64,000 nt of DNA from Acheta domesticus (Eukaryota > Arthropoda > Insecta > Orthoptera > Gryllidae), in contig JAHLJT010009436.1 of assembly GCA_031308135.1 (NCBI GenBank), forward strand, positions 218,379,286 to 218,443,285, in the 5' to 3' direction. The notes below the pieces were generated by a model. The model saw only the letters and a list, made by a program, of their open reading frames with translations, searched no databases and was not told the origin of the DNA. Positions 34,251 through 45,577 of this stretch are shown piece after piece (the stretch's first letter is position 1; every line of letters begins with the position of its first letter). The translations under genes and the position numbers were made by a program.

Positions 34251-35324
34251 GTGATGTATGAATTTAATTTAATGTGTTCGATGAGTTTTATCGATTTGCT
34301 TGTGCCAGCATTTCATACATGGAATGTTTGGAACAAATAACTATCTTGTCAGTTTTGCACTCTAAATTGCAGGACAAGATCCTGATAAATCCTGTAAAAA
34401 AACTGTCAAAGTTATCTGAGACACTCCATCGACTTTTTCGCCTAGCATACCTTAATCCATTGAGCAAATTTTGAAATGACCACTTGGTTTGCATCTAGAC
34501 GCTTATATGACTTCCCCATATTTTACGTAGCTTTTCTTAATATCTTCAATGTTAATCTCGTAAATAAAATGATAAATAGTTGTAATCCATTTTTTATCAT
34601 CTGTTGAGTAGTATCAGTAGTAATAGTAGCAAAATTATATATGTGGCAAAATTATAAATATTGTTTCATAATCCAGAATAGTGAGACACGTTGTCCATAC
34701 TTCTCTGCTTTATTGATTATTTAGTACAAAAACATTACCTAGAAAATATTATTTCTAGTTAGTGTGTTTGCTTCGCAGTTTTCAGCGTATTTCCTTGTTA
34801 TGTTGCCTATTCGAAATGGCTTCACTTCGCAGGTTGTTTTATTAATCTCAACATTCATTCGTATACCGAATACAATTTAAAATATGAATAATGTGAAATA
34901 ATCAAATCACAATAAAGTGAAAACTTTCAGTTGGTTTGCTGAATCATTAAATCAATTTAATTAATTAATACTCATTCGGGAACTATTTTTTCATACCAAG
35001 GGAAGCCTACAAAATTATTGTCAAAAGAAAAGTGATAAATAATAATAATTATAAATGGAAATTATACCAAAAATTAAATTATCTTCACAATTCGTGTAGA
35101 TCCCACTTCAGTTGGGGAAAACTGTTCCCGAAAGTTCCGTTTTAATAACTATTTTAAATGATTTTGTTAATTTGATTTTATTTGTGATTTGATTATTTCA
35201 CGTTATTCATTTATTTAGGATTTCCACAAGACGTCTATTGCTATTTCTGCATTCGAAACGCATTTTTTCGATGTTCTGGATCACTGCTTCCCAATAAGGT
35301 CGGTAGAGTCATCCAGGTGTAGAA
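34250..35324. other. AT-rich noncoding stretch
   Basis: No supported feature. Confidence 0.5.
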
Positions 35325-36017
35325 GGGTGACCAGATTTTTTATAACATAAAATAGGACATCCTAAAATATGAAAGAAAAAGTCGGGACAAAACAGGACAT
35401 GAGTTTACAAAGAAAATATGCTTCAAATATGACTGCACTGCTTCACTGAGACACGTACAAATTACTATTTATACGTAAAAAGACGTATTTTAATAACCAA
35501 CTTATGAACAACCTGCTCAACTTGAACTTGTGGCTTCTCACTCAGGAACTTCACTATGAACTTTGTACTTGTCAGAAGATTTGATATCTTGCAAGAGTTT
35601 GGAATTACTTAATAAGAGGTTATAAAATTTCCTACGGCCTAGGTCTTGAAAATGCGTTTTTAAAATTACAATTGCTTAAATGAATTTGGTAGAAAAACTT
35701 TTTTTCATCAACAGCCAGAGCAAAACTCACAACTACCTCTGTGTTTTACGTGGATTGCCTCTTCTTTTAAATGTGTGAAAGACATCACACCATTTTTTAT
35801 CAATCTTTTACATTATCTTTTTCCCATTTCTCAAATTTTCTGGATAAAAGTTTGTTGAATTGTAAGTGCTAGCGAAGTAGCGAAAACTAGAGTGCGTCTA
35901 GAGAGATTGAGGTTATAGCCAAAAACGACAAAAAGGGGACATTTAATATTTTGTCGGGACAACGGGACACATAATGAAAAAAAAAATTCACGTTAAAAAC
36001 GAGATGTCTGGTCACCC
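35325..36017. mobile_element. non-autonomous TIR element of about 690 bp
   Basis: Perfect 11-bp inverted ends GGGTGACCAGA (35325-35335) and TCTGGTCACCC (36007-36017). Subterminal sequence is also partly mirrored: GGGACAAAACAGGACAT on the left against GTCGGGACAACGGGACA on the right. No target duplication could be fixed. The termini resemble hAT-type ends with the outermost bases lost; the superfamily is uncertain. No coding capacity. Confidence 0.65.
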
Positions 36018-36019
36018 GA

Positions 36020-37090
36020 TCAAATGAATTTGCCCCGGCGACAGATCGCTTTTTTAAAATTACTGATATAGGATGAGATGTCATTGATTAAAAAGTAGAG
36101 AAGATGATAATCATATTGTTAAAACACAGAAAACGTCAAAGCACGTGCTAAAACAGTATTACAAATTCACTCCTTTTAAGGAATTTTACATGATTCCCAT
36201 CAGTGAAAATCGAACATTTCAGCACTTCGAATCCGCGATTTTGATAATAAAATCTTGCTTATAAGTGAAATATCAAAAACAGTATCTGTGCAGAAATAAT
36301 AAATAACAAATCTAATAAGCCATTGTTTCAAAATGTTTGTTCATATTATTTTGCAAGTTGTTATATTTAGGTAAATTTTGTGCAGTTATGAATACGATAA
36401 TGCTGTACATGGTAGAGGGTAAGAGGGTACAGGGCTGTAGGCTACAGGGTAAAAGTTAGGGAGTGATAGGGGTGCGTTTGGGGGGGGGGGTCGTGGCCTC
36501 CCAAGAAATTTGTAAAGGGGTACCATAACTTAACGTGATGACACATTCCTTCTCCAAAATTATGGGTCACTGTTTTTCCCATTATAACCTGCCAAATTCT
36601 GGAATCAATTTGCGACAGTCGGGGAAGAGGGTCTCCACGCCATTTGGCAATCGTAAATGATTCAACACAAAAAGAACCGAATTTTAGTAACTGGGTCATT
36701 AAATTTATAATTTCATTCTCCTTCTTCTATATACTATTATTTGCTAAAACACGTAAGTAAAACTACAACTTTTAATGGAAAAGGGATCCCTCCCCTGAAA
36801 ATTTTGAAAGGGGGTCCCCCTTTAATAAGATCATTTTTTCCCTTAAATAATGTTAATACCTGACTTTTACCTTTTTAGCCTGACAATTAGGGGAATTGTT
36901 GTACATCATTTGGGGAGGATGCTCTCCTAGAAACATTTGGCAACCCCGTAAAATGTTGATCAAAAATCAATAGTGTTTGATTAAAGTAATAATTTTATAG
37001 ATTTAATGTTTTATTTATATATTCATCGATTTCGTTTTCTTACGTCGTGTTGGCTTTGATTCTGTATAAGGTGCAATTATAAACCCTGTG
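36020..37090. other. noncoding stretch, AT-rich, repeat-like
   Basis: Contains a G homopolymer (36479-36490) followed by sequence of old-repeat character (GGGATCCCTCCCCTG near 36784 and GGGGGTCCCCCTTTAATAAG near 36812). No family or boundary could be defined. Confidence 0.35.
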
Positions 37091-37578
37091 TAGATTACAC
37101 CTCCACACACGTGTTTTACATGGGTTCACATCTCCAGGGTTGGCACCTAAGCGGTAGCTCAAGTGTTCACCCCCGCGATTATACAAGAACACCGTTGGGC
37201 TGGTATCCGGATACATCGAAACGTGATGTCGAATCGCAATTCACGAAACCCATAGCCCGTCGCACCAGCTCGAGCCTACACAACGTACCGGGTTGGTAGC
37301 TGTTACACTGCATAATGCGTTCGGGACAAGCCCCACCATACAACGCCCATGAGTTTCGTGCACTACCACGACGAAATTTTAGAGCCCAAGTTGTGGCAAC
37401 CCGGGCTGTTACGTCGGGGGGCAGGGAGCCCCCAAACCACTGCGATTTACGTTTGCTAACAATAAATCATCGGGAATCTAGGCACCAAAACGGAAGTTTC
37501 TAATTCCCCGCCAGAGCTTCTCTGCGTGGGACCACAACAGAAGGTCGGGACCCCAACCCTGCCGCAGGGAATAAGTAG
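37090..37578 (-). repeat. moderate-GC unique-looking sequence 3' of the 5S-like head
   Basis: About 490 bp of mixed-composition sequence, unlike its AT-rich left flank, running directly into the 5S-like segment. It is the expected position for the body of a 5S-headed SINE in minus orientation. No terminal duplication was identified, so the connection is inferred. Confidence 0.3.
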
Positions 37579-37680
37579 TGCCAACATCACTCACCGTTCC
37601 CAGGCGGTCATCCAAGTACTAGCCGGGCCCTGTGATACTCCGGTGATCCGAGTGCTTTTCACGTGGTAAAACCGTCGTGG
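37579..37680 (-). pseudogene. 5S rRNA-derived sequence (pseudogene or 5S-headed SINE)
   Basis: The minus strand reads like a 5S rRNA: CACGACGGTTTTACCACG, then CTCGGATCACCGGAGTAT, then GGGCCCGGCTAGTACTTGG, then ATGACCGCCTGGGAACGG and GATGTTGGC. The box C region and the 3' half (TAGTACTTGGATG-GACCGCCTGGGAA) are nearly canonical. The box A region (AGTTAAGCA in functional genes) is changed to AGTATCACA, and the GGGTG before ACCGCC is shortened. It is therefore not a normal 5S gene. It may be a lone 5S pseudogene or the head of a 5S-derived SINE whose body is the unusual sequence at 37090-37578. Confidence 0.8.
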
Positions 37681-37744
37681 AGAGGAAACGCGTTCTGACT
37701 CCGGTGTCGTGTCTGCTCTGTTGGCGCGTCCGGCCACATGTCGG

Positions 37745-38225
37745 CGCTGTAACCGCACGCGCCTCGCCTCGCCTCGCCCCTCCCCGCCCCGCCCCGCCCC
37801 GCCCCACCCTCCCCGCCCCGCCCCACCCCACCCCACCCCGCCCCGCCCCACCCCACCCCGCTCCGCCCCGCCCCACCCCACCCCGCCCCGCTCCGCCCCG
37901 CCCCACCCTGCCCCGCCCCGCCCCGCCCCGCCCCACCCTGCCCCGCCCCACCCTGCCCCACCCTGCCCCGCCCCACCCTGCCCCGCCCCACCCTGCCCCA
38001 CCCTGCCCCGCCCCACCCTGCCCCGCCCCGCCCTGCCCCGCCCGCCCTGCCCCTCCCCCTCCCCGCCCCACCCTCCACCTCCCCGCCCCTCCCACTCCCC
38101 GCCCCTCCCACTCCCCGCCCCTCCGCCTTTCCGCCCCGCCTTTCCGCCCCGCCCCCCCGCTCCGCCACGCCCCGCCACGCCACGCCACGCCACGCCCCGC
38201 TCCGCCACGCCACGCCACGCCCGGA
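37745..38225. repeat. C/G-only low-complexity tract (CCCCGCC/CCCCACC, then CACGC)
   Basis: About 480 bp built from CCCCGCC, CCCCACC and CCCTGCC heptamer-like words, ending in CCACG pentamers (38165-38221). There is no A or T on the plus strand except as single changes within the words. Open frames of 190-290 codons on both strands are artefacts of the repeat. It lies between the 5S-like element and a CpG-rich flank. Confidence 0.95.
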
Positions 38226-38460
38226 CGAGAGGTCGCGTGGAGCGGTGGCGGCGCCGCGCCGCCGGGGTGGAGTTCGCGAGCGGGCCATGAGGGGTGCGGA
38301 CCGGCCTGGCCGCCCGCGTCCCAGCCGCCACCAGCGACCGAGCCCGTGCTGCCCCCGGCGGGCGCCGCTGGAACTTTAGCCCTCGCCCATCTGCCCGCCT
38401 TCCACCGTGTGATTCACCCTCCAACGCTTCCGCGACCGACTCCATCTGCTTTGCTTTTTC
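38225..38460. promoter_or_regulatory. CpG-rich flank of the low-complexity tract
   Basis: GC-rich, non-repetitive. No sites distinctive enough to name. Confidence 0.25.
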
Positions 38461-38476
38461 TCAGTCCATGTTCTGG

Positions 38477-38540
38477 CAGGGGCGGATCTACAACAGGCGT
38501 GGGCGCCTTTGGCACGTCAAATTTGGGGGAGGGGAGATCA
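38477..38540 (+). mobile_element. single hAT-like end (fragment)
   Basis: CAGGGGCGGATCTACAACAG resembles the left terminus of MITE family B (CAGG-GCGGATCCAG). No matching right end or target duplication was found nearby, so this is probably a truncated copy or a related family. Confidence 0.4.
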
Positions 38541-39110
38541 AAAGAAGTGTGAATCTCCCCGATTTTATTTGCTCACGGTCATATTTTTATTTGTTTATTG
38601 AACTTTATGTGCACGTGGTAGATTAAAAATATCGAGTTATATCGCAGCTCTCTGTGAATTCAATAATATACTATGATACTTAAGAGGAGAGCGATGCAAG
38701 GAGATCATGGCTGCAGCGGCGAATAAAGCGGTAGTGTTAGTAAGCATTGTGCTTATAGGTCCTCTTCGAGATAAGAAACTGCAGGTTCGCGGGGAATTCC
38801 TAAATCTACCAGCGACTTCGGAATCATCTTCATAATTTCATATGCAATTTTGACACTTTGACTAATGGACGGCAAAATATGTTTATTTTAACCATGTTAT
38901 TGTTTAATAGTTTGAATGTTATTAAACGAGAAATTATCATCCTTATACGTTATACTGCAGTATAACATAACGATGATAATTCCATGGAACAGTCTTCAGT
39001 AAAAATATAAAAATAATAAATGAAAATATTCGATTAAATTGAAAACAAATTGGTGGTGGTGGGGGAGGCATTTCCCTCCTCTCTCCGTCGACGACGTCCA
39101 TGGATCTTGG
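38540..39110. other. AT-rich noncoding stretch
   Basis: No supported feature. Confidence 0.45.
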
Positions 39111-39300
39111 AATGCATTGCAGGCATCTTCATATGGATTTCTTGGTATTGCTGTAGATTGGTTATGCTCGTACCTTAAACAACGATCACAGAATGCAAAT
39201 GTACCGTTCTGGAACGAAGGAGCATTATTTCATCACCTTTCTAATGCATGCACCAGGAGTCCCGCAGGGTTCGATTTCAGGTCCTTCGTGCTAAACTATA
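39110..39300 (+). pseudogene. LINE reverse transcriptase fragment (Jockey/CR1-like)
   Basis: At 39132 a frame reads YGFLGIAVDWLCSYLKQRSQ, the RT segment that precedes the conserved GVPQGS motif. In a different frame at 39256-39288 follows GVPQGSISGPS, the classic non-LTR RT palm motif. Spacing is about right, so at least one indel has broken the frame. The YxDD catalytic box is not recognisable and both ends are lost. Decayed relic, no activity expected. Confidence 0.8.
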
Positions 39301-39989
39301 GTCACGATGTGGGTATTCAACTAGGAGAGGGTCATGGTGTTCTTGTGGTTCAGAGTGATAATATTAAATAATTTTCAGTTTTAAGGTTATTTCACCAATA
39401 TGAGAAAATATGTTGTGGTTGTATATGTTTCTTTAAACCGCGAACATGGTTTTTATTTATCCCTTCTTCAAAATATATAATGGCGGTGTTGTATAATTTA
39501 TAAGAACTATGTTCGTGACCTCCAAAAAAAGGACCACTATGAGCCATTCCACGTCACATTGCACAAAAAAGGCCAAAATTTGACCATCATATTTTTAATT
39601 ATTTTCTATTTTTTTCTATTTATCAGATGAGTAAAATAAGTTAACACGTGTATTTTTATTTCTTTCAAACTTTATTATTTTCGGAAATATTTCATAATGA
39701 AATTTGCTAAAAATGACGCGCATCACTTACTTAGGTATCATATTTTTGAATACATTAATTGTAGAAATTCCATTCGAAACTTAGAAACATGATTAACTCT
39801 CGAGATTTTGCAAAATATTTAATTTCTTGAATTTTCAATTTTTTTTAAAAAAGGTGGTAAAAGAGGTGGTAAAACTTCACGATTGTATTTTGTTATTAAA
39901 TGATGGAATCTTGACTCAGATTTTGATTGACATTTCGAAATTTTCTGGTCTCTCATGACTCACTTCAAATATAAGTACTCGCTTACTTT

Positions 39990-40751
39990 AGAATGCCTGT
40001 ACTTTCGTCACAATGCACTGTTCTAATGCCCTACCGAATTTACTTTCAGGTCTGCATAAAATTCCATTTTCTTGAGACACCTTTTTAACCACTTTTATCA
40101 TGTGTTCGTTTGCTGCAAAAAGTTTATTTTATTTTATGTCCAACTTTCAAAAATTTTCAAAATTTGAATTTTCAACGTCTTGTCATCTGTTGAGTAAAAG
40201 GAATCCATAAGTTTCTTAATATCTTTATTCTGATTTTTCAATGGACGTCGAAGGATCTTCAGAGTGAAAAAAATTATCTATTATAACACTTTGTAATTTC
40301 GGAAATTTCACATGGGCATACAGTTTTTGCTGCAATTTTCTTTTCTTGCCAGGGCTATTGCAATTAAACTTTTGTTTATCTTCCCTACTTTCATTTCGCA
40401 GACACTTCACAAACTGTCTGATGAGCTTAAATTGTCATTTCCTTGATTTCCACTCTTTTCACTGTATTCATTGGACGTTCCGTTACTTTCGTTAATGCTT
40501 CGGGAGCCAGTGACCTCGACGCTCTCTTCACTAACAAAAGAACTTTTTGGAAGCCTATTCCCGTTTTTCCGAAATGAATCACAAATTCTCCAAACTAATG
40601 GCTCCTGTAATTCAAGTCTCGCTAGTAAATCGTGGATTACGCGTCTTGAAGATTTTCTTTTCTTAAAATCGCGATCAGAAAGATTAAATGGATTGAAATA
40701 TACGTCGTATCTCATGCGGTGATCGCCACTCATGTTGCACAGTGTACTCAT
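39990..40751 (-). pseudogene. decayed protein gene of the TIR transposon (unrecognised family)
   Basis: The frame opens at 40751 and runs 114 codons (…DVYFNPFNLSDRDFKKRK…WRICDSFRKN…) to 40407. A second frame (40410-40225) continues with PGKKRKLQQKLYAHVKFPK. The same frame reopens at 40116-39991 for 42 clean codons including EHMIKVVKKVSQENGILCRP and EQCIVTKVQAF. From memory the NPF…ICxxCRK start and the MxRKxKQxxxxxGIL-like middle recall a multicopy transposon-associated protein of insects, with key Cys residues lost here (VYFNPF, CDSFRK). Frameshifts and stops make it a pseudogene. It is not a known transposase by any motif I can see. Confidence 0.5.
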
Positions 40752-40964
40752 GATTCACGGAACACTCTTCTCTTTATAAGATGCGTATTGCGACTGAAAA
40801 AAAAAATACTCAAATCCTTGACAAGTGGTCGGTTGTGTTTTACGAGCAAGCTCAGGAGGGTATACCATCCCTAGGACGCAAAGGGACTCAACAGTAAAAT
40901 GTGTTTTGCTGATACGAGGAAAAGCAGTAGTAGAATTCATTTTGCTGTCACCCATCCAATTCTG

Positions 40965-42277
40965 CTGTCACCCATCCATTAGTCATACTGAGAATGAACA
41001 TACAAATTACTAATATTTCTTGAAATCCTAATCAAGCAGACGGACATTTTTTATTGTTCTTCGGCACTTGTATCAAAGACTGATCGAACACAATTCAATA
41101 GCGCAGGGACAGGAACCATACCTACAATAGATTCTTTTTTATCTGTACGTGTTCAGTGCCCACTTTATTTTGTTGTGTTTTGTAAAAAATTGAACAAGAA
41201 ATACGCCTAAATTTTTTCAAATTTTTATCTGAGCGAGTACATATAAAAAGTTTCATTTTTTAAAAATAATTACAATTTTTTCATGAAATATTTATTTTTG
41301 GGAAAGTAATTTACAGAGGAATAAAATACACATATCAAAATATTAAACGAAACAAACCAGGAATATTTACGTTAAGTACATTTGGAGCATCAATCAATCA
41401 TATTTTGCGAAGTACACGTAAATTCCAAAATTTAATATAGGCATAACTACACAAACAATTTTCAGATAAATAAAGAAATACGTGCCTCTTTTTTTGATGT
41501 CCATAATGAATGTCTTACAATGATATCATTCATTTATAAGATGGGATACATTTAAAAAAGTTAATTCTTGGGCCATCTCACGTGGAATGTCTAGTATTTC
41601 AATTCGTTTCGCGGTCGCCCACATGGATGACTCACAAGTCACCCATAAGAACATATGTATGACACAATGTCGAACATTCTGGGGACAGAGTGAACATCTG
41701 AAATACTAATAAATCTTGAAACCCTAATTAGGCAGACGGTCATTCGTTTTTTAGTTCTCCAGCACTTGCATCAAATTCTGACCGAGCACAATTCGTTAAT
41801 GCATGGTTAGGCAGAGCGCGCCCTCATGCTTACAATTGATTTTGTAAATCTGTATGGAGTACCCACTTTTTTCTTGTATTTTATAGAAAATTAAACAAGG
41901 AATACGCCTATATTTTTTCAAATATCTCTCTGTGAGAATAAAAAAAATATTTTTCAAATCAGAGTTCATATAGACATTTTATTTATTTGAAAAAAAACTA
42001 CATTTTTTAATATGAAAAATTTATTTACAAAGAAATACATTTTTCAAATGAAACAAACCAAGAAATTTAATATTAAATACATTCGGAGCAACAATTGATC
42101 GTATTTTGTGAAGGACCCGTAAATTCCAAACTTTAATGTAGGTATAACTATACTAATAATCAATTTTCAAGGAAATAAATAAAACGTGTCCCTTTTCTTG
42201 ATGTCAAGATTTAAGAAAAAAATAGTTCATTTAAAAACGTCGTGTCAACTCTTGTGCGATTTTACGTGGAATGGCTC
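40965..42277. repeat. diverged tandem duplication of the transposon right end
   Basis: Two units of about 630-640 bp: about 40965-41592 and about 41637-42277. Shared blocks include GAACATAC/GAACATCTG-AAATACTAAT, CAGACGG-CATT, CACAATTC, GAATACGCCTA-ATTTTTTC and CAACCAGGAAT/CAACCAAGAAA-type runs. Each unit ends in a terminus-like GACGT/ACGTGGAATG block (41580 and 42264). The copies are clearly diverged. Confidence 0.75.
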
Positions 42278-42289
42278 CTATTGGATTGG

Positions 42290-42960
42290 AAATTACTCTT
42301 AATTGTTGCATTGGCCAGATGCAAGACGAAAAGAGTAGAATTTGTATATAACGCTAAGAAGAAATAAACATGTAGTAAGCAATCCGCAGCACAATTCGGA
42401 AACTGTCCGAGGCACTTGTTTGTCACAGACCCCACCCTGAATTATAAATCATGCGACCTTTCTGGTTTTTCTATTACAGTTTTGGAAGCTCTTCTGGGTA
42501 ACTTACTTCTTAGCAGGAGTGATTAAAGACGTACAGAATCTGAAAATCTATGAACAATTAAGTTGACTATTTGGTTTCTGTGAAGACTTTCGATACCAAA
42601 CCCGAACAAACTTTTCAGCATCACGTTGGCCGTTCACATTCACCAAGTAAACATGAAATGAATTGGCAGTGAGAAAATATAATTTCAACTTTGCAACCCA
42701 AGAAGGAATTAAGAAATTGTAAAGAGTAGGAAGCTCTAGAAAGCGCGTGAACTTAGTACTCCTTCATGGATAAGTTAAAAAATAATATTTACAGGACGAT
42801 TTTACCATTCAAATTATGAATTTGTTGCTCGTAATGAATCGTAAACTTACCGGTTACTTGCGGACACCTATTTAATACAATAAATTATTGATGATGTTTA
42901 ATTACTTTGATTTAAAATTATCTTTAAATGAAGAAACTAAAATATGAATGAGGAAATCAC
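42290..42960. other. AT-rich noncoding stretch
   Basis: No supported feature. Confidence 0.45.
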
Positions 42961-42961
42961 T

Positions 42962-43034
42962 ATTGAGTAAACTCCTATACCGTGCGTGTGTGGAGATTCC
43001 GTGCCTAACGGCTAGACCACTTCCCCTGCACCAG
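42962..43034 (-). repeat. tRNA-derived SINE head fragment
   Basis: The minus strand reads GGGGAAGTGGTCTAGCCGTT followed by AGGCACGG, a strong Pol III box A of the tRNA type (43003-43019). The expected box B region (GGAGTTTACTC) is decayed. Too degenerate to be a tRNA gene; probably an old SINE head. Confidence 0.5.
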
Positions 43035-44680
43035 TCGAGACATATGAGTGTCACTGAACGCGTCTCGGTCCTCTGTTGGGGAACTGATACTTTGTTTTTC
43101 GATCCGGCCATAAGATTCCAAGAAATTGTCAAAAACGGGTTTTTTCGTATTTTGGATCCACGATCTTGGTGAGTATGACGGGAATTAAACCAATGCCTTC
43201 TAAATAGATCTATGCAGGTGGCATTGATTAAACCCCATTATTCCGTGGTTATTTGCAGTCCGCGACACCATAATTTTCTTCCATGAGGATGGCAAAACTG
43301 ATTTTTGACAAAAGAGGAAAAACTGAATGAATATCGCCCGACAGAATGTGTTGTAAAATCTGAAATATTTTAATGGTAATGAAGTGTGAAGTAGAATTTG
43401 CAACTTCCCTTGGAACATTAAATTTGAAGAACGTAACGTGAATACGAAGGCGATTTGTTTCACGTCACGTTACAAAAACTGTAAATACTAAACAATTCAT
43501 TTCTTAAGCGTGCAAAAATCGATTTTCAATTTAATGCGACTTACTATGTATACACATAAGCATACAAAATAGTAACCTTTTTATGTTTATATATATAATC
43601 TTCGCCTTCAGAACAAAAATCAGACAGAGTTTGTAGAGTTTTAAAATCTTAAAATAGGGGACAGAAATATGGAAGTGTTAAGCAACTCAGGGGAATCAAA
43701 TGAAGTTGTAGAAGATTTTGTGTCAGAATTTTCCGAACTAATGGAGAATGATATTATATTAGAATTAGAGAATAACGTTGGACAAGGGTGATCATTTAGG
43801 TTCATATTAGAAAACAAAACGTAAAAAATTTAGCTGTGATGCCGCATCATTCATATATTCAAGTATTTTTTACAGCTATTATAATTTTGAAATTGTAATA
43901 TGACCAGTGTATTTCCCGTTTGGAGTTAATATACAAGGCCATTGAGTGTTGGGAATTTTTGAACTGGAATATAACATTAACTGATACTACGATTCATTGG
44001 TAAGTCCAATGCCAGGTACTCTAAGAACATATTTGAACAAAGCTACGCGTGAAAGAAATGAAGTAAGAAATACATTTTCAACACATGAATATACTTTTAA
44101 AACAGTTTACAGCGTCGGCGCCGCCACTTTCAACTAGTTATATAACATAATTCAATTGAATAGTGTTCATATTCATCCTGGAGGAACATGTGATGATAAG
44201 CGCAGGAATATTTCCAAGAGGGAAATATAATTTATTTTTATATGCTCCATTCAAAGTACACTGTAGAGGAGCTGTACACTTCCGAAATCACGAATGGCAA
44301 AATTTGCAGAAGAATATCCAGACACGTTCGTTCAGACGCAGCGGCATCGTGCGCAATGAAGGAAGCGCCCGAACTCTTGCAGCCCTCACTCAGAAGTTCG
44401 GTCCCCGGTGCCCGACAAGCGAGGGGTTGCAGAAAGTCCTCCTGAGCCCACTCCTGCGCAGCAGACAGACAACGCTATACCACAAATGTGAACTTCTAGT
44501 GTGCGACATGAATTATACTTATCTGGACTTACGTAAAGAACATTGTTGAAGACGAATATGGCAAGGAAAAATCAGTTTGGCTTTCGTTTCCTGAGTACTT
44601 GCAATAATTACGAATGAGACGAAAGATTTATAATGTTCCGTTTATATATCCGCGAATTATTTATAATGTTCCGCGAAATA
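43035..44680. other. noncoding stretch, mostly AT-rich
   Basis: A 128-codon plus-strand frame at 44163-44549 is open in moderate-GC sequence (44260-44470), but no domain could be assigned; transposon debris is possible. Nothing else is supported. Confidence 0.35.
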
Positions 44681-44689
44681 TTTATAGCG

Positions 44690-44920
44690 TCCCGGCTTCG
44701 CGGCCATGGGTTAAGGGGGTACGTGTGATTATTAGGTAGTCATACCTACGCCGCATTTTGGTCTTCTCAACCTGAGAAGTGAATTTTCTCATCGTCATAG
44801 CAACATGCACTGTGACATTGCAAGGAAAACGCACACTATAATCTTGCCAGACCGGGAATCGCACCCGGGGTTCGCGTCGTGGAAAGCGAGCACATTGACC
44901 AATGTGCTAAACCGCCAGGT
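44690..44920 (-). repeat. tRNA-derived SINE
   Basis: The minus-strand head CCTGGCGGTTTAGCACATTGG is followed about 45 bp later by CCGGGTGCGATTCCCGG. These match tRNA box A (44899-44911) and box B (44855-44865, GGTGCGATTCC). A body of about 160 bp continues to about 44690. The anticodon arm does not fold convincingly, so it is read as a SINE, not a tRNA gene. Confidence 0.7.
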
Positions 44921-45577
44921 TAAATTTGTAATCTATTTTACTACATTGCATTGTATAATTTATTATATACTCTGTAATCGTATTGATGAGTGATATCTTA
45001 CCATCATTACCATGATATCTTACCGTCATTAAACCAGCTTTCTTTGTGTATATCTCTTGTTCCCTAGGTCAGGAGCCTTTTGTGGAGATCCGTCAGCAAC
45101 AGTCGGCAATTACGTAAATTATTGTAGTACTTCTCACGGATTATTGAGGTGGGTTTCTGACTTTTAGAAAGAAATGACCTTGGTTTGAAGATCTTCGCTG
45201 TCTTAAAATATTTTCCAAATAAATACAACGATAATGGTGATGAACGCTAGGTCATAATAACGCGTTCGCCATGTGATATTGTCTTGAAGGCCATGGCATT
45301 ATAGTCATTGCGCGTTGAACGGTATCAACGCCATCATGCTTGCTAAGTACATATCTCCATGGGCAGCTTTCTTTTATCGAGTTATGTAAGAAAACTGCGG
45401 GTAAATGAATTGTCATCCATAGTTTTCCTTCCAGTTTCCTTTTCTTACCGCATCCGCTACTAAAATTTCCGCATGTTTTCCTTACATTAGATTTCGAAAT
45501 AAGAGTAATGTTTTAACAAAATGTAATTAAAAAATATAAAATTTTTGTAATGACTTTATTTTTAGTAATAACATAGA
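44921..45577. other. AT-rich noncoding stretch
   Basis: No supported feature. Confidence 0.45.

Larger units (their letters stand above)
39541..42277. mobile_element. 2.74-kb TIR DNA transposon, superfamily not identified
   Basis: The left end GAGCCATTCCACGTCACATT and the right end, read inward on the minus strand as GAGCCATTCCACGTAAAATC, form inverted repeats of about 26 bp with three mismatches, both continuing GCACAA. CTAT flanks both ends (39537-39540 and 42278-42281), consistent with a 4-bp target duplication. Inside, minus-strand coding remnants lie at about 39990-40751, and the right-hand 640-700 bp occurs twice in tandem. A 4-bp duplication would exclude hAT (8 bp), piggyBac/Kolobok (TTAA) and mariner (TA). 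Chapaev- or Sola-type groups are possible; I cannot assign it. Confidence 0.7.

Noticed and set aside
37591..38552. Five overlapping open frames of 190-290 codons on both strands
   Set aside because: They are translations of CCCCGCC/CCCCACC repeats; all frames are open because the repeat has almost no A or T.
44163..44549. 128-codon plus-strand frame, considered as a transposon HTH domain
   Set aside because: Resemblance to insect DUF4817-like helix-turn-helix sequence was too weak and needed frame changes.
44850..44920. tRNA gene on the minus strand
   Set aside because: Boxes A and B are present but the acceptor and anticodon arms do not fold well and a SINE-like body follows.
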